Below, piece by piece: positions 49,401 through 60,124 of a stretch of DNA of 64,000 nucleotides. The notes beneath the pieces are model-generated. The model was not told where the DNA came from, did no database searches, and was given only the letters and a program-made list of their open reading frames with translations. The position numbers and the translations under genes are program-made. The first letter of the stretch is position 1; every line of letters begins with the position of its first letter. This DNA comes from Edaphochlamys debaryana (taxonomy: Eukaryota; Chlorophyta; Chlorophyceae; Chlamydomonadales): contig JAEHOE010000013.1 of assembly GCA_016858145.1 (NCBI GenBank), positions 620,001 to 684,000 of the forward strand, written 5' to 3'.

Positions 49401-50942
49401 CTCGCAGTGAGCAAGTGGGGCGCAGGCGTGCAGCCCTCATCCCCGGGGCGGGCGAGACGTTGGGCTTCCTGGGCGATGCGAAGCGGAAGCAGACTAGCAG
49501 AGTGGGCTTCAGGGGCTTATATCGATACAAGGCGCCCCGCCCGTCCCCCAACTAACCACAGGTTCAGTCAGAAGTGGAAGCACTGGAGGGCCATACACTC
49601 GGGCGACAAAGCTGCACTCGACATCGCCCTCTACGACATGGCCTGCGTGCCGGGGCTGTACGAGTGGGGCGTGGCGGCGCCGGGCAGCACAGTCATCACG
49701 GCCTTCTACGCGGGGTCGGCGGGTAAGCCGCAGACTTGAGGACGGGGATGGGGTAGGACTGGGGATGGAACCGTGACCATGCGTGCATCACGACAAGGGT
49801 GGCTGCACGAAGGCAGGAAAGGGCTGCGCCCCATGGCCCCCCTCCCAGGGGTTCCTTAACCCCTGAACACCACCAGCCCGCACCACGGCATGCAGGCTCG
49901 CAGCCATTATTACCTAATCCCCGGACTACGTACACACGGATGAAGAGGTTATATATGTGTGCGGGGCACTTGCAACATGTCAACCGGTTGACTCGATGCA
50001 GGTGGCGGCAAAAGCGAGAACCACCTGCGCGGCCGCCTGAGCAAGGAGTACGCGGCCGGCACGCGGCAGCTGCTGTACGTCAAGGACGAGGACATCGAGG
50101 CGCTCCGGCACGCCACGCTCCGGGGCATCAAGCCCAAGGACCTGAAGGAGGAGCACATCAAGGCGGACCTGTGGTGGCACCTGCAGCTGAGGGGCTTCAC
50201 CTTCTACATCAGGCACGTGCAAGGGATGGGTATGTAGTAGGAGATGGGGTCGGGCGTGTGCGGCGGTGGGGGCATGCGTCTTCATAACAACAAGGACACG
50301 CCCCAAGGACGGCACTCCATCCTGCGCCTAGAGCGAACAGTCTTCGGTGCTTCAGCCAGTCTGCCATTCCCAATGCCATAGGTTCCTGGAGTGCCCGGAC
50401 AAGCCGGAGGGCGGCTGCCCGAATGCTGGGAAGCGCCGCACCAACTGCCCCGGGTGCAAGGACCCCCTCTGCATCAAGAAGCAGCTGCACCAGAAGTTCA
50501 ACTACGCGGCCTGCACGGTGCGTACGGCAGGGAAGCCAGGGATGGGCAGGCTCGTGTCTGCCGTGTGCATAACCGCAAGCTGCGCGGGAGAGGGCGGCCA
50601 TGTCTTCCCAAGTGCGCTTGGCGAGGAAGGCCAGACGACTCATGCATCGTTCGCTCCAGATGCTCATGGATGCTTATGGAAAGCCCGTATGTACCGTGTC
50701 GTACAAAGTCCCATGCCAGGCATGCCCTTCCGCCCGACCATGCAAGGGCTTGTCCCCGGCCGGTTGCCGCCCCCTCCCCCTCCCCACCGCAGCGCAACAA
50801 CGGCGAGTACCGGCCGCTCCGGGTGGTGGACGCGGCGGGCGTGCTGCGGCCCTTCTGGGAGCTGCCCATCACGGAGGCGGGGCTGCGGCTGCTCAACCCC
50901 CGATACCAGCTCGCAGGCGCCAAGAGGCGGCGGCGGGACTGA
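46432..50942 (+). CDS. GIY-YIG (Effector of Transcription-like) protein with multiple SUMO-interacting-type motifs
   Basis: Exons 46432-46473, 46709-48638, 48796-49382, 49562-49722, 50002-50212, 50382-50517 and 50793-50942; about 1,070 residues. The short first exon was chosen because only ATG 46432 keeps phase. Acidic hydrophobic motifs: LQIDLSNDSDDDD (near 19), VEHVDLVSDGEE (near 273), ICIDVSGDDESS (near 390), CCVDLSHESDDG (near 436) and LTVDLDDNG (near 663). The C-terminal third holds PGLYEWGV, ITAFYAGSAG and LRGRLSKEYA, the GIY, YIG and Arg elements of GIY-YIG nucleases. Then come a Cys cluster (CPDKPEGGCPNAG, NCPGC) and LHQKFNYAACTRNNGEYRPL, as in plant ET proteins. ET proteins act on DNA in the nucleus. 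Exon 2 needs a one-base correction near 47567 or a 73-base intron (47565-47637). The donor after 50212 is GC. Confidence 0.7.
47560..47850 (+). repeat. internal duplicated Gly-run plus MAGRKR module
   Basis: Within exon 2 of the GIY-YIG gene a unit made of SDGEE, a Gly-rich run and SMAGRKRA (47612 onward) recurs as SDGEE, a Gly-rich run and SMAGRKRARE (47786 onward). The frame change of this gene lies in the first Gly run. Confidence 0.6.
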
Positions 50943-51073
50943 CGACGCACAAGGGGCAATGTCTCAGATGAAGGGGAGCGATGCAGCGGGGGAGGGGCTG
51001 CTGAGCAGGGTCAGGACACGTGTGGCGTTCCCGCTAGTGCAGCGGGGCACGGGAACACCGTGATGAAGACTGC

Positions 51074-51078
51074 TGTAA
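51074..51078 (+). terminator. putative TGTAA poly(A) signal of the GIY-YIG gene
   Basis: TGTAA 132 bases after the stop codon, the best placed poly(A) motif in the window. Confidence 0.6.
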
Positions 51079-52997
51079 CTGCTGTTTGTGATGGGGCCCG
51101 TGCCTTGGGACCGTGATTAATGTAGGGGTCCGATTGGGCCGCGTAGATCCTCGCCGATCGAGGCTGAGTAGCGTAAGGTGGTAGGATGAGCAGTCACGGC
51201 GGAGATGTTGTTGCACGGTCGGAATTCAGGCTTCGAGGAGGTGATGTGCGCGGGGACAGCCACGGAACGTTGTGTGTTCCCAAGCTCTGTGGTAGCTTGC
51301 CGGTGTTGCGCAAATGCTTACTTCACGGACAGCCCAAGCATGTTGTGAGCACGCGGCTGCTAGGGCCGTAGACCGCGTACCGTAAGGCAGGGGTCCCCTG
51401 CCGTGAGGAGTAATCTGCATTCCGCTGTGTCATCGACCCATGGTTTGCCAGTAAGCTGGGCGTGCGAGGCTGCGACTGGCCCAGATCTGCTTGTCAGAGG
51501 ACGCCAGCCTGCGCGTGCCTGCTGGACATTGACATGGTGGGGGCGAGAGGACACGCTGGTGCGTGGCGGGCTGACAGCCCGTCACGCCAACTCCCCGTGC
51601 GTGGTGCCTTGACGCTGTACGCATTTTGCTGTGGAGCGCTGTTGGCAGAGGGATCGGCGAGGTGGCTTTGCTCGTCATGGGTTCTGTAGGCCAATACGCC
51701 TACCAGGCCTGGGTCAAGAGGTGCAGTGAGCGGGAGGGAAGCGGAAGGGAAGCCCGCACCGGACGCCGTCGACCCAGACCTGGGGGCCTGGAGTCAAGCT
51801 TGCCATCGTGCTCTGCGCTGCATTGCACTTTGCTTTAAACCCAGTGCTGGTATCTTCTGTCGGGACCTTCTGGCTGTCACCCCCTGCGAGGCCCGAAACC
51901 TTCAAGACATGAAGCCAGAACAAGGCCCGGGTTAGGGCAGCTCCTCAGTCCTTGCGTTGGAGCTGGCCCCCTGCCCACCTCCCTCAGCACTGCGCCTCGC
52001 TCCCCGACTGCGCTCCCCTCCACCCCCGGCAAGCGCATCACTGGCAGAGGCCGCTGTGGGGTTGCGCAAGAGGGGCAACAAGGGAAGACGGAAGAGGGAC
52101 GCTCGCGTGAGAGTTGTGCAGCGCCGCCCAGCCCAGATTGGTATGGCCGTCAGCTCCCCGCCGCCCTTTCTCGCGGCTCCTCCAATGATGAGGTGCTTGA
52201 GCTCAGCGCCGAGGAAGGCGGGCAAGTGAGCTGAGCGGTAAGGCGGAGCACAGCTTCGCAGGGCAGCCGCGCAGGGCTGCGCCAACTCCGTGCGCTCCTC
52301 AAACGCGCCGAGTCTTGTCCGGCTGCGGAAGAGTTCTGTCCGCGAGGCTTCCCGCATTGGAGCTCTACCGGCTCAGCTCCCGCACACCCCTCCTCCACAG
52401 TGTGGCATGGGCCTTGCAGACTAGGGAGGCCAGCGGCTGGCCAGCGGGAGGCCGGGCTGTCCAGCCTGCCCTCGCCCTTTCAAATGCTCTGCCAGCCACA
52501 AGGCGATCTTCTGTGGGCCGGTGTCTTCATGCTTGGCCCCGGCTTCCCAGACATTCATACGGGGCCGTTCCTCTCCGCTGCGGCAGAGGCGCGTGCCGGA
52601 CATCCATGCCTGCATGCCACCAAGCGCTCCGCGCTGAGCAGCTCGCCTAGGACTGCCACTCAAGTGTTGAAGCCAGCACACGCACGCTACACACAAGATA
52701 TGGTGTGCTTATTGCGACGCAGCGCGGAGATCGACGCGGTGCACCACAAGGACAGCTGCCACCAGCGCGTTGAGGAAATGAGCTTTAAGTGCTCGCATTG
52801 ATGTGGGATATGTGTTTAGGGTTGGGCTGCCGTTAGATGTGTTCTTCAGCCGTCGCCCCGGCAATGCGCATCGACGTCGATCCAGGCCAGAACTTGCAAC
52901 ACCAGCCGTTCAGCGTACCAGTAGCCTAGGCGTCAACAGCGTATCACACAAGTAGAGGTCCGCTGCTGGCCCTTGTCGCGACCGCACTTCGACCGCC
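51079..52997. other. intergenic region with one unassigned open frame
   Basis: A plus-strand frame is open from 52235 to 52801 (about 188 codons, first ATG 52400) and ends in VEEMSFKCSH. It has no recognised domain or splice partner and may be a fragment or chance. An overlapping minus frame (51932-52357) is equally unsupported. The last 200 bases should hold the acyl-CoA synthetase promoter. Confidence 0.3.
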
Positions 52998-55900
52998 ATG
53001 GCGCCCCTCCAAGGACTTATGCAGCAGACGCCGCTCAACGTCTGCCAGATTCTCGACCACGCCGCGAAATGGCATCCTGAGCAGCTTATCATTAGCAAGC
53101 AGGTCGAGGGCCCTGTTCTTTCGCTCACCTATGCGGAGCTCCACAAGCGCTCCAAGCTATGCGCGATCGCACTGCAGAAGCTCGGCGTTAGGTAAGACGG
53201 GCCGAGCGACTGGTCTCGAGGGAGAACGGCGCTCGGTCGCATGCGCGCTGACGCGGCGCGCGTAGGCACGAGCCCCAGGCGCGTTGTCACCTGCGCTCAC
53301 ACCTTCATCCCAGAGCCAGCACTTCAGGGTGCCCGGCTTGCGGGCACTCCCCAGAAAAGAACCCTGGCGGTTGACCCCGACACCTGTTGCGGCCCTAGGA
53401 ACACCTGCGCTCCCCGGCCCTGCTCAGCTTCGGAGCTTTCTCCATCTTGCTTCGGAGGATCTTCACACGCTGTCGTAGTGACCGGGCCTGGGCCTGGGCC
53501 CGACTGCACTTCTCGCCGGCTCCAGCGGAAGCGTTTCCGTAGGGTGCCCCCTGATCCTGCCAGCCGGCCCGACCCCTATCCCCCGTGCACCCTTTGCGTC
53601 TCTTGCCCCAAAGACCCATGCTCCCAGCTGACAGGCCTGATTCTCCGCCACCCCTGTCCCATGCTTCTCATCCTTCATTCGCCCACTGTCCCACGCTCCT
53701 CACCCCGTCCCTCCCCACCCTGTTACCTTTCGCCCCCCCCCCCCCCACGGCCCCCAATCCTCCTCCCCCCCCACGCCCCCCCCCAGCTCTGGATCCTTCG
53801 TGGCCACCCTGGCTTGGAACACCAGCCGCCACATGGAGGCGTGGTGGGTGGAGGTTAGCGGTTGGTGGTTAGCAGTTGGCCGCTGATCATTGTGGACGGC
53901 GGGCGAGCACGGGCAGGATCGAGGGGTCCAACAGGGCTCACGACAGTTAGTGGGCCCAGGGCCACAGGTGCCCGTGCCTGACGCTGCCGTACCACTACCC
54001 CTCCCTCCCTTTAACAGGTACGGCATCATGGGGTGCGGCGCCATCTGCCACACGCTCAATCTGCGCCTGAGCGTCAAGGACCTCATCTACATCGCCAACG
54101 ACGCACAGGTGAGGGGGAGGGAGGGAGGGGGAGGGGGAGGGAGGGTGGGCGGGATGGAGAGAGGGGATGAGGGGAAGGGGGCATCATGGGGCGTGGCTTT
54201 CAGCGCCCGGCCCCCCCGCCCCCCTCCCCCCAAAAGGACGAGCTGGTGCTGGCGGATGCCACCATGGTGCCCCTCCTGGAGAAGGTGGTTGGGTGGGGGA
54301 GGAGGGTGGGGGGGAGGATGGGGGGTTGGGAGGTTGGGGCCGCCAAGGTTCAACGTGTCGAGGACAACCTTGTAGGGTATGGCCCGGCGAGCAACTGGGG
54401 GCGCTTGTCGTTAAGGTGTTGAGGCGTTGAGGTGTTCGCCTCCCTTCCCCCCAGGTGCTCCCCGGGGTGCCCTCCATCAAACACGTCATCCTGCTCACGG
54501 ACAGGCGAGGACCGGGCGCGGGGCAAAGGGGAGCCCAGGACAGCAAAGGGGAAGGGGAGTGCCTGCGTGGGGTCACGCTGGGATCAGAACCTTGTGCTCG
54601 GCTGGAGGTCAAGGCGCGGAGGTACTGGTGATGAGCCGGGGAGCACTTCTCGCCCGATACAGTCACAAACCCACCGCGATGCCCTTCCCGCCGCCATCTC
54701 CCCCCCCCCGCCCCCACCCCTCTCCCCCCTTCTCACACACCCTCCCCCCTTCACCCCCCCAGGCTCAACATGCCTCCCCCCTCGGTCCTGGCCGCCCTGC
54801 CCCCCACCGTGGGCCTGCACTGCTACGAGGACCTGCTGGGGGCGGCGGCGCAGGAGGCGGCGCCGGGGGGGCCGCCGGGGTCGGCGCTGGGGGCGTTCCG
54901 GTGAGGGGCCCGGGGCCGGAGGGCCCGAAGGGGGCCTTTGGGCGGGGGGCGGACGGGAGCGCTTGGGGACGGTGTGAGAAGCTGGTCCAAGCACCTGGTG
55001 CCCAACCTGGTGTGCCTAGTATGCATACCATACCATAGTATACGTAGTATCGATACCATGAAGGTCACATAACCGTTGAAATCGAGTAGCGGCACACCCG
55101 TCATGTTCCTGCTTAGATGTTTCCCTTGATGCCCGGCCCCCACTCCAAAAGGTGGACGCAGGTGGACGAGAACGCCGCGTGCGGCATGTGCTACACGTCC
55201 GGAACCACCGGCAACCCCAAGGTGTGTGTGCGGGGGGGAGGGGGGAGTTGAAGCTGCGGACGCCTCATGACCCCGACCCTGACCCCGGCTCCCCCTCGAG
55301 TAAACGCCCCCTCCCCTCCCTCTCTCCCCCTCCCCTCCCTCTCTCCCCCTCCCCTCCCTCTCTCCCCCTCCCCTCCCTCTCTCCCTCCCCCCTCCCCTCC
55401 CTCTCCCTCCCCCTCCCTCCCTCTCCCCCTCCCCTCCCTCTCTCCCCCTCCCCTCCCTCTCTCCCCCGCCCCTCCCTCTCTCCCCCTCCCCTCCCTCTCT
55501 CCCCCTCCCCTCCCTCTCTCCCCCTCCCCCCAGGGCGTGCTCTACTCGCACCGGGCCAACTACCTGCACGCCCTGCTGCTGGTGCAGGTGGGAGGGGGGG
55601 GAGGAAGGGGGGCTGAGGCGGGTTGTTCCAGGGGCTCCTGTGCCTGGTGTAGGCAGGTCCCCTACGAAGGGGGTTGCCGAGTTGGCCCGCTCCGGTTGTT
55701 TGCTGCGCACTTGCGGCGTGAGAAGACGGACCAACTCGTATGGGCGCGACGCTGACGTACTGACTGCCAACCGACCCCAGCGAGTGTGCACTGGCGGCAC
55801 GATTCGGCGATGCCTTGCCGACGGCGACGGGGTCTGTCTACCAACCCCAGCAAGTGTGCGACTGTCGGCCCTCCTCCCCCCATCCCCCTCCCCCCCCTGA

Positions 55901-58900
55901 CAGGCCGACAGCCTGCCCCTGTCCGGCTCCTCCTGCTGCCTGGCCGTGGTGCCCATGTTCCACGCCAACAGCTGGGGCCTGGTGTTCGCAGCGCCCATGG
56001 TGGGGGCGCGGCTGGTGCTGCCGGGTGAGGGGGGGGGGGCCGGGCAGGGGGAGGGCGAGGGAAGGGAGGAGGTTACACGCCGTACCAAACACAGCGAACA
56101 GTCCCTAACAACCTCGGGGTTGCCTGGCATGTCACGCTCGGGGCGCTCTGGACTTGGGAACCCGCTGATCTCGCCGGGGCCGCAGTTGCACGCTCACCTC
56201 TACGTCGCCTGGCCCCCCTCACCCCCCGCCCACCCAGGGCCCTACCTGGACGGCCCCTCCATCTACAACCTCATGGAGCAGTACGGTGAGGAGATGGTAC
56301 GGCACGTACGGCACTCACCGCGCATCGTACGGCACTCAACGCCCTGGGCGGCGCAGTCTTGCCCGACGGGCGCGGGGTGGGTGGGTGGGTGCTCACACTT
56401 CACTGCTTCTCATGCCGCTCCTTGCTACCCCCCCCCCTCAACCCCCCCCCCCTCCCCCCCTGTCAGGTGTGACCATGTCTGCGGGGGTGCCCACCGTGTG
56501 GCTGGCGCTCCTGGCGCACTGCGAGGAGCAGGGGCTCACCTTCTCCAGCCTCAAGTGAGGGGGGGGGGGGGGTCGGGCTTGGGGGTCGGGCTTGGGGGAT
56601 GGAGATGGGGAGTGTTTGAAGCTGAGAGCGAGATGGGGGGGGGGGGTCCGGCGAGATTCCAACTGCTGATGTTGAGGCGGGCCTTGCCCCATGGGGGGGA
56701 CAGCAGCCGAACGGGCGTGCCCGGTGGCCTGATGGGAGGAAGGAAAAAGGAGGTGGGGTTTAGGGCTCATCAAGGAGCGGGCACTGGCGTCATTACCAAT
56801 GCCTCCTGCCGCACTATGCATCTGCTGGAGGGGGGGAGTCGAACTGCAGAGCAGGGATGAGGAGGTGGGGCCAAAAGCTCAGCAGCAGCGGGCTCCCGTG
56901 TCACGAAGGGTGCCTCACCTGGTCGCTGCTTGCACGCCCCCCACCTCTCCACCCGGCAGGATTGCGTGCATCGGCGGTGCCGCTGCGCCCATGTCCATGC
57001 TGGAGGCCTTCGAGGTCAAGTGAGGGGGAAAAGGGGGGGAAGGGGGCGGAGGGGCCGTGTGTGTCTGTGTTTTGACAGGCGGCCTCAGCTGCCTTCTCTT
57101 ACTCACGTTTCTCGCGAGTTTCGTTTCTCCCTCTTTACCCTTGCCCTTATCCCCTCCCCCTCCCCCCCAAGGCACGGCGTGGAGGTACGGCACCTGTGGG
57201 GCATGACGGAGCTCTCCCCCCTGGGCACCCTGGGCAACCCCAAGCCCGCCTCCCTGGGGGGACGCACGCGCCCGCCCGGCCGCCTGCCGCCCGCCGGCGG
57301 ATCTGGATCTGGATCTGGATCAGCGCCCTCCGCCTCGGCCTCGGCGCACGCCAGCCCAGCGGCACCCTCCTTCACGGCCTCCTACCTCACAGCCAAGCTC
57401 AAGCAGGTGGGGGAGAGGTGGCGGGAGGGATCTTGTGCGATGGATCTGGATCTGGATCTAGATCTAGATCTGCGTCTACACCTGCACCCTCGACCTCCTC
57501 CCCGTCCTGTGTGAAGGAAGAGAGACAGTCTGTGCAGGGAGCGACGAGCGGGCAACGGGGGGCAGCAAGCCGTGACGCGGCTTCTTCTCCTTCTCCATCC
57601 TCCTTCTCCACCCTCCTTCTCCATCCACCCCCTCTGCCCCCTCGTACCCCCCCCCCAAGGGCCGCCCCCACGTGCTGTGCGACATGCGCATCGTGGACGA
57701 CGCAGGGCGGGAGCTGCCGCACGACGGCCAGACCGTGGGGCACTTGCAGGTGTGTGGGGGGGGGGGGAGGGAGGAGACGGGGGTGTGTTGCCCAAGGGCC
57801 CTTGAACGCCCGGCAAGCCAGGAGTCGTACTGTGTGGCAGCTACAGAGTGGACGAGAGGGGCTCTCGGCGGAATAGGACCATCAACACTGCGTGCGGCAC
57901 AACGCAGCGGTGTGGCCCGCTTCCCTCTACACCTACCCCCCCACCCCCCTCCCCATCTCCCCAAGGTCCGCGGCCCCGCCACGGTCGCCGCCTACTTCAA
58001 GGCCCCCGGCCCCGCCACCGTGGGGGACAGCTGGTTCCCCACCGGTGACGTGGCGTCGATCGACGCATGGGGCAATATGCAGATCACAGATCGGTCCAAG
58101 GACGTGATCAAATCCGGTACGACATCTGGGTGCGCGGGCAGCGGTAGAGTCTTGCTTGGGGTGGCCTGGGTGCGCGGCCCAGATTTTGGCGACCGATTCT
58201 CTGCTGCACCTTCCCCCCTTCCTGCCTCTTCCCAGGGGGGGAGTGGATCAGCAGCATCGAGATCGAGAACCTGGCCATGGTGGGCTGGGGTGGTGTGTGT
58301 GGGGGGGGGGTGGGGGGGGGAAGAGTGAGAGGCAACGGAAAAGATGACGGAAGGACAGCGTTGAGGGGACAAGGGAAGTGGGAGAGGCGACATGGGGGCA
58401 AGGGGTTGCCGTTGCAGGGGTGGCTGGGCACCCTATGCCAGGGATTGCTGGATAAGGAGGGTAAGGAGGAGATCAAGGGAAGGGAGAAACGGTCGGCAGC
58501 CCTCGTTGCCCGCCCCAGGGGAGGAGGAATGGCAGCACCCACCTTGGGGCGGCTCTCTGCACCCTCTGACCGCCCACGACCCCGTCCCCCTTCCCCGCAC
58601 CCCAGGGCTTCCCGGGTGTGCTGGAGGCGGCGGTGGTGGCCGTCCCCGATGACCGCTGGGGAGGTGGGCGGAAGGGGGAGGGGAGGGGCCCACAGGGGTG
58701 AGGGCGCCAAGCGGGAGAGGAGGGGCCCGACACGAGCCAGGCCCCCAAATCTCTGAGCCTCGCTGCAGCCAGTCCGACAGGGTCGGTCGCCGGGTCCTGG
58801 CGATCGGCCGCTCTTCCATTCGCACGTTCCCGTTCAACATGCCTTGGCTCACCCTCTCCTCCCCCCCCCTTCCCCCCCTCTCCTCCCCCCCCCCCTTCCC

Positions 58901-60124
58901 CCCCTCTCCTCCCCCCAGAGCGGCCGCTGCTGGTGCTGGTCCCCAAGCCCGGGGTGGAGGGGGACGCGGAGCTGCGGGAGGGGGTCGTCGACTACCTCAG
59001 CTCCAAGCTGGCAAAGTGAGGGGGTCCTCGAGGCACAGGGGGGCTTGGGCTTGGGGGAGAGGAAACGCTGTCGGCAGGTGCGGGGACACGGGGCCTTGGG
59101 ACTGCCACAAGGGCGTCCGCGCAGTCCAGGAAGGCAAGAGGCGTGTGGTCGTAAGAGAGGGTCGGAAGCAGGGCTTGACGCACGCTCTGTTTGGAGCGAG
59201 GGTCCGGTTGAGGACAGCTGACAAGCTCGGCCCGCCCCATCCACTCCCATGCCCCTTGTCTTTCTGCCCGCGTGCGGCAATAAACACACGCTCTGCCTCC
59301 ACCCCCTCCTCCGCCCCCGCCCCACCCCCCACCCCAGGTTCGCGGTGCCCGATGACGTGGTATTCGTGCCCCAGATCCCACACAACGCTACCGGAAAGGT
59401 GCGGCCGTGCAGCAGCGGGGCGGGGCGGGGCGGGGCGGGGCGGGGCGGGGCGGGGCGGGGCAGGGAGGGGCGGGGGCTAGGGAGGGGCGGCCCGCTCGAG
59501 GCAGGGGGCAGTCTTCTCAGGGCACGCTGACAAGGCCACCGGCAACGAAAGGGACGAGGCGCAGAATTGCCCCAGGGCAGGGAGGGGCGGGGCGAGGCAG
59601 GGGGCAGTCTGACCGGCGCACACTGACAAGGCCACCGGCAATGCAAGAAACAGGCCGTAAAACCGTGAGGGGCTGTTCACATCTGACGGGGTTCATCGGG
59701 GTCCGGGTCAAACCCCGCACGAACCCCGGTGCGCATGTGAACGCCCCCTGACGCGAAAGCCCGACCACCAGGCCCTGTTGAACCTGCCGGTCCTCCCCAC
59801 ACGCCCGCATTTCTCCACATCCCAACGGGGGCCACAAGGCTGTACGGCAGCGCCTCAGATTTTAGTCCTGCGGCCCTGGGATTCCATGTTTTGAAGGACA
59901 GGGCGTAGTGTACAGAAGTAGGCGCGCGTGTGCGCTGGGGCGGGGCTGTGATGCCACCAGGCCCCCGCCAAGCCCGCCGCTCCTTCTCCAACGCTCCCTG
60001 CCCCCTTCTCCACCTTCTCAACCCCCGTTTCCCCCCTCCCTCCTCCTCCCACCCCCAGGTCTCCAAGCTGACCCTGCGGGACATGTTCAAGAACCACAGG
60101 GCGCCGCCCCGCAGCAAGCTGTGA
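52998..60124 (+). CDS. peroxisomal acyl-CoA synthetase (AMP-binding family)
   Basis: Twenty exons: 52998-53191, 53787-53853, 54018-54108, 54237-54284, 54455-54504, 54763-54900, 55152-55221, 55534-55587, 55904-56024, 56238-56285, 56467-56554, 56960-57019, 57172-57406, 57660-57749, 57966-58116, 58236-58279, 58606-58663, 58919-59015, 59338-59398 and 60059-60124; about 609 residues. Motifs: [17 protein letters not shown] (phosphate loop), [66 protein letters not shown] and IPHNATGK with the catalytic Lys. It activates a carboxylic acid with ATP and CoA. The body resembles bacterial medium/long-chain and methylthiopropionyl-CoA (DmdB-type) ligases. The C terminus APPRSKL is a peroxisome signal (PTS1), pointing to beta-oxidation. 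A Gly/Ser insert follows [11 protein letters not shown]. The 53853/54018 junction is off by one base, and the donor after 54504 is GC. Confidence 0.85.
55302..55533 (+). repeat. pyrimidine minisatellite in an acyl-CoA synthetase intron
   Basis: About eleven copies of a roughly 19-base unit TCTCTCCCCCTCCCCTCCC fill the intron right up to its CAG acceptor. One strand is pure pyrimidine, a form able to make triplex DNA. Confidence 0.85.
57298..57475 (+). repeat. GGATCT hexamer repeats in an exon and the following intron
   Basis: GGATCT units code for Gly-Ser at 57299-57320. A second run of GGATCT/AGATCT units lies at 57440-57471, just inside the next intron. Confidence 0.75.
59412..59462 (+). 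repeat. CGGGG pentamer tract
   Basis: About nine to ten tandem CGGGG units directly after the donor of exon 59338-59398. A shorter tract of the same unit is at 42002-42025 in an intron of the CYVCD gene. The G-rich strand could fold as a G-quadruplex. Confidence 0.85.
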
